Shown here: positions 61,122 through 64,000 of the stretch, one piece after another
How positions within the stretch are numbered: position 1 is the first letter of the stretch
Layout: each line of letters begins with the position of its first letter
DNA from: Verrucomicrobiota bacterium
GTDB lineage: Bacteria > Verrucomicrobiota > Verrucomicrobiia > CAIQCK01
DNA length: 64,000 nt
Assembly: GCA_016235595.1 (NCBI GenBank)
Contig: JACRJX010000030.1
Location: 1-64,000, forward strand
Direction: 5' to 3'
The notes under the pieces: model-generated
The model's database searches: none
What the model was told of the DNA's origin: nothing
What the model saw: only the letters and a program-made list of their open reading frames with translations
Program-made: the position numbers and the translations under genes

Positions 61122-61259
61122 GCCTTCACAGTAACCGCGCCAGCCGGTGATTCAACGCGAAACAGCAGGACTGTCGCCGTTCACATCAGACACTGCCCGA
61201 GGGCCAGGGCTGCAATCACCGGTGTCCATCAAGCGGCAACAGTTGGCCCGCGTCACCCA

Positions 61260-62036
61260 TCACAGACCCGACGGATGATCCACGAACGTCCACGCGAGGC
61301 GGAACTTTCGCGCCACGTGCTCTGCCAGCGCCCGCACGCCGAATGTCTCCGTGGCGTAGTGCCCGGCGAAAAACACCGTGACACCCAACTCCTCCGCATC
61401 GCCGAACTCAGCGTGCCCGCCCTCGCCGGTCAGGTAGGCATCCACGCCAGCGCTTGCAGCCGTCTTTAGTTCGCTGCCCGCGCCGCCGGAGCAGACGCCT
61501 ACCGTTCGCAGGCGCGCGGGACCGAACGGCAAAGTCTTCAGTGCGCCGTCCACCCGCACGACGCGGCAGATACGCGCGGCCAGTTCCTCCGCCGACATCG
61601 GACGCGTCAGCCGGCCACGCCAGCCGATCGGCGCACCGTGGTGCTCCAGGAACGGTTCCAGCCGTGTCAGGCCAAGGCCGCGCGCGATGAGGATATTATT
61701 GCCGAGCTTCGGATGCGCGTCGAGCGGCAGATGGCTGGCATAGACCGCGAGGTTGCCCTCCACGAGCGCGCGAAGTTTCCGGAAATGCCGTCCCGTCCAC
61801 GGCCGGGGTTTCGACCAGAACAACCCGTGGTGCACCAGCAGCAAATCCGCCTTGGCGCGAATGGCGGCGTTGATTGTGAACTCACTGGCATCCACCGCTG
61901 CGGCGATCTTCGTGACCCGGCCGCTGCGGTTCTGGCATTGCAGGCCGTTGAACGCGTCGTCGTAATCCTTCAAGGCGGGAGCGCGCAGGAGGTGGTCAAG
62001 GTGGGCCGTAAGTTTGTCGAGCGGGATGCCTTTCAT
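61260..62036 (-). CDS. Nif3-like dinuclear metal center protein
   Basis: The protein has 258 residues from the ATG (MKGIPLDKLTAHLDHLLRAP); a longer frame exists but its extra codons are rich in Arg and Cys and unlike the family. Motifs are LLLVHHGLFWS (metal-binding HH), ASHLPLDAHPKLGNNILIAR, and the C-terminal GEGGHAEFGDAEELGVTVFF with GHYATETFGV. The family binds two metals and may act as a GTP cyclohydrolase-like or NAD-related enzyme; function is uncertain. It follows the tlyA promoter side and reads in the same direction, about 140 bases upstream. Confidence 0.88.
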   Translation of the reverse strand: MKGIPLDKLTAHLDHLLRAPALKDYDDAFNGLQCQNRSGRVTKIAAAVDASEFTINAAIRAKADLLLVHHGLFWSKPRPWTGRHFRKLRALVEGNLAVYASHLPLDAHPKLGNNILIARGLGLTRLEPFLEHHGAPIGWRGRLTRPMSAEELAARICRVVRVDGALKTLPFGPARLRTVGVCSGGAGSELKTAASAGVDAYLTGEGGHAEFGDAEELGVTVFFAGHYATETFGVRALAEHVARKFRLAWTFVDHPSGL

Positions 62037-62197
62037 GACGCCGATTTGACGGCAACGCCGCGCGGCCCACAAGCAAATTTCCAGAAAGCGGGCCTGCACC
62101 GACGATGCCTGTCTCGCCGGTTGCGAATGAATTCCGGGTTACATGTAACCTCCGGCATCGCTTGTCGGTATTAGTGCACAGAGAAAGGACAGAAAAC

Positions 62198-63979
62198 GTG
62201 GCCAAAACATTTTCATTTCTATTCGGTTTGTGTCTCACGGCGATGGCGGGAGGGAGCGCGATAGCGGCGCAGGAGGCGGGCGGACCGACGCAGTGGATTC
62301 CCGCCGACGCGGTGCTCGCGGTGGAGTTCTTCCAGCCGAAGGCGTTGCTGGCGCCGTTTGGCGATGGCAGGTCCGCTGCGGCCTTCGCGGCGCTACCGGG
62401 CGCTGGCAGACAAAAGGAGCGGCCAGGCTTCGAGAAGTTCATGCGCGTGGTGAAGTATCTGGAGTCGCAGTTGGGAACGGATTGGCCGACGGGGCTGGCG
62501 AAGATGACCGGCGGCGGGGTGGCGTTCGCCCTGCGGCCGCAGCAAAAGATCATGTTGATTGCCGATGCCGAGGACGGACAGATGCTGACGCAACTGCACG
62601 AGTTCCTCTGGAAGGCGGCATCGGGCAACAAAAGCGGCACGGTGTCGTCGCAGCAGGTGGACGGCATGACGGCGTGGTCGCTCGGCCCCAAGGAGGCGCA
62701 TACGATCATCGGCAAGCGGCTGGTGCTGGCCAGCGGATTTAATGAACTGCAGACGACGCTGGCGTTTCGTTCGCAACCGGCTGGCGCCAGTCTGGCAGCG
62801 TCGCCAGCCTACCAGGCCGCGAAACGCGCAGTCGGACCCGACGCGGCAGGGATGATCTTCGTCAACATGGCGGTCCTCAAACAAGCGCCCGGTTTGGCCA
62901 AGGCGCTGCAACCGAAGGACAGCAATCCGCTCGCGGCGCTGCTCTTCGCGGGCATCACCGAGTCGGTGTCCGCGTCAAACTGGCTGGCCGTGGGACTACG
63001 TGTCAATGAGAAGGAAGACACCCTTGCACTCCAGGTCGTGACCGACGGCGCAAAACTCGACGCGAAGGGACCTGCGGCGTTCGCACTGCCCGCCAAACGT
63101 GAAGAGGGCGCACTGCCCAACCTGGCGGTGCTGCGCCAGATCGCCGGACTTAGTTTGTATCGCGATTTGCGCCGGTTCTATGGCGCGAAGGACCAGTTGT
63201 TCCCGGAGCGGACATCGGGGCTGATCTTCTTCGAGAACATGATGGGCATCTTCTTCTGCGGTCGCGACCTGACCGACGATGTCCTGGCACATGCCCGGCC
63301 TGAGATCCGCCTCGTCGTGGCCAACCAGCAATACGACCCGGCCGTCGGCACGCCCTCTCCGCAAATTCCCGCCTTTGCGCTCGTGCTGCAACTCCGCGAC
63401 CCGGCGCAGTTCCGGGAGATCATGGAGGAGGCATGGCAAAAAGCCATCGGGCTGGCGAGCTTCACGCGCGGCCAGAAGGCCGATCCGGGGTTTGTCATTG
63501 ATCGGCCGGTGCATTGGACGACGAAGTATAGCGTGGCGAGATTTTCCACGTCGGGCATCAAGGACAGGTCGAAGCTCGACATGCGGTTCAACTTCAGTCC
63601 GTCGCTGGCGATGCCGGGCAACTACCTGATCCTGAGTTCCACCGAGCAACTGGCGTGCGATCTCATGGACGCCGTCGGCCGCGAGGCGAAACAGTCCTCC
63701 GCGCCCCTTGCCCAAACGCACTCACTGCTGGAAGCCAAAGGCGACCGCGTGGCCGCCGCGCTGTTGGCCAACCACGATGTCATCTTGCGCCAGAACATAC
63801 TCAAAAAAGGCGGCGGTGATGGCGACGCGGGAGGCATTGACGCGCTGATCACCTTCGCAGGCTTTGTCGAGCAACTGCGATTGAGTCTCGGCGCGGAGTC
63901 AGGCTTGAACCAGGCGAAGCTCGAACTGAAATTCAAATGGCCCGCGCAGCCGGAACCGAAGATGGCCCGTGCCCGATGA
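62198..63979 (+). CDS. Secreted protein of unknown function (DUF3352-like)
   Basis: The protein has 593 residues from a GTG after GAGAAAGGAC; the longer frame starts in the Nif3 region without a ribosome site. The N-terminus TFSFLFGLCLTAMAGGSAIA is a signal peptide. The rest is a series of mixed alpha/beta repeats: WIPADAVLAVEFFQPKALLA, then TGLAKMTGGGVAFALRP, LRQIAGLSLYRDLRRFYGAK, and ALVLQLRDPAQFREIMEEAW. It resembles long DUF3352-type exported proteins of Planctomycetes and Verrucomicrobia, in which repeats of this kind form an unknown fold. It is the last complete gene in the window. Confidence 0.7.
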   Translation: MAKTFSFLFGLCLTAMAGGSAIAAQEAGGPTQWIPADAVLAVEFFQPKALLAPFGDGRSAAAFAALPGAGRQKERPGFEKFMRVVKYLESQLGTDWPTGLAKMTGGGVAFALRPQQKIMLIADAEDGQMLTQLHEFLWKAASGNKSGTVSSQQVDGMTAWSLGPKEAHTIIGKRLVLASGFNELQTTLAFRSQPAGASLAASPAYQAAKRAVGPDAAGMIFVNMAVLKQAPGLAKALQPKDSNPLAALLFAGITESVSASNWLAVGLRVNEKEDTLALQVVTDGAKLDAKGPAAFALPAKREEGALPNLAVLRQIAGLSLYRDLRRFYGAKDQLFPERTSGLIFFENMMGIFFCGRDLTDDVLAHARPEIRLVVANQQYDPAVGTPSPQIPAFALVLQLRDPAQFREIMEEAWQKAIGLASFTRGQKADPGFVIDRPVHWTTKYSVARFSTSGIKDRSKLDMRFNFSPSLAMPGNYLILSSTEQLACDLMDAVGREAKQSSAPLAQTHSLLEAKGDRVAAALLANHDVILRQNILKKGGGDGDAGGIDALITFAGFVEQLRLSLGAESGLNQAKLELKFKWPAQPEPKMARAR

Positions 63980-64000
63980 TGCGTGCTCCGAGCCTGTCCG

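Overview
The window looks like a chromosomal segment of a member of the Verrucomicrobiota (or a close PVC relative). Pointers are the giant FN3/RHS proteins, the tyrosine integrase with an MGNS box and a KHYREL tyrosine motif, several Gfo/Idh/MocA oxidoreductases next to an AraC regulator, a PQQ-type propeller protein with a methyltransferase-like N-terminus, and short overlapping ATGA gene junctions. This placement is inference from gene families; there is no rRNA here.

Region 1 (1-15.5 kb) is accessory DNA. It holds a giant RHS polymorphic toxin (its 5' part lies outside the window), a small immunity-type gene, two small exported or membrane proteins and a tyrosine integrase. The island abuts a tRNA-Sec gene (anticodon UCA, 14880-14975), and a truncated second integrase lies on the other side of the tRNA.

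Region 2 (15.4-17.7 kb) has an AI-2E family permease, a cyclic-nucleotide-binding protein and a STAS/SEC14-like protein.

Region 3 (18-35 kb) is a catabolic locus. A Gfo/Idh oxidoreductase and a divergent AraC regulator precede ten tightly packed genes: a second Gfo/Idh, a UroD-like methyltransferase, a large secreted glycosidase-like protein, a sodium:solute symporter, a class III aminotransferase, alanine dehydrogenase, a third Gfo/Idh, a FGGY-like kinase, a fucose-isomerase-like protein and an amidohydrolase. Aminotransferase plus alanine dehydrogenase suggests deamination of an amino sugar or aminopolyol; the substrate is unknown.

Region 4 (35.2-36.5 kb) holds two adjacent selenoprotein genes that normal gene calling would break or miss. 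One is a heavy-metal-associated (HMA) protein with UxxC instead of CxxC. The other is a TlpA/thioredoxin-like protein with WUPPC. Each has an in-frame UGA at the first catalytic or binding cysteine and a hairpin downstream carrying the same AGCGGUCG core. The tRNA-Sec gene in the same window supports decoding.

Region 5 (36.8-52.6 kb) contains an RsbW-type kinase, a STAS protein, a TPP-dependent decarboxylase/synthase-like enzyme and an iron alcohol dehydrogenase. These are followed by an eight-gene chemosensory operon: two MCPs, CheW, CheR-TPR, CheW with an N-terminal Cys motif, CheA-REC, CheB and REC-PP2C. The order copies the Wsp pathway (A-B-C-D-E-F-R), but the WspR-like REC-GGDEF output is replaced by REC-PP2C, which points to partner-switching output rather than c-di-GMP.

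Region 6 (52.6-64 kb) has the propeller protein, a DUF1080-like secreted protein, an enolase-superfamily enzyme, a gluzincin-like peptidase, a housekeeping NadK-TlyA-Nif3 cluster on the minus strand and a secreted protein of unknown function.
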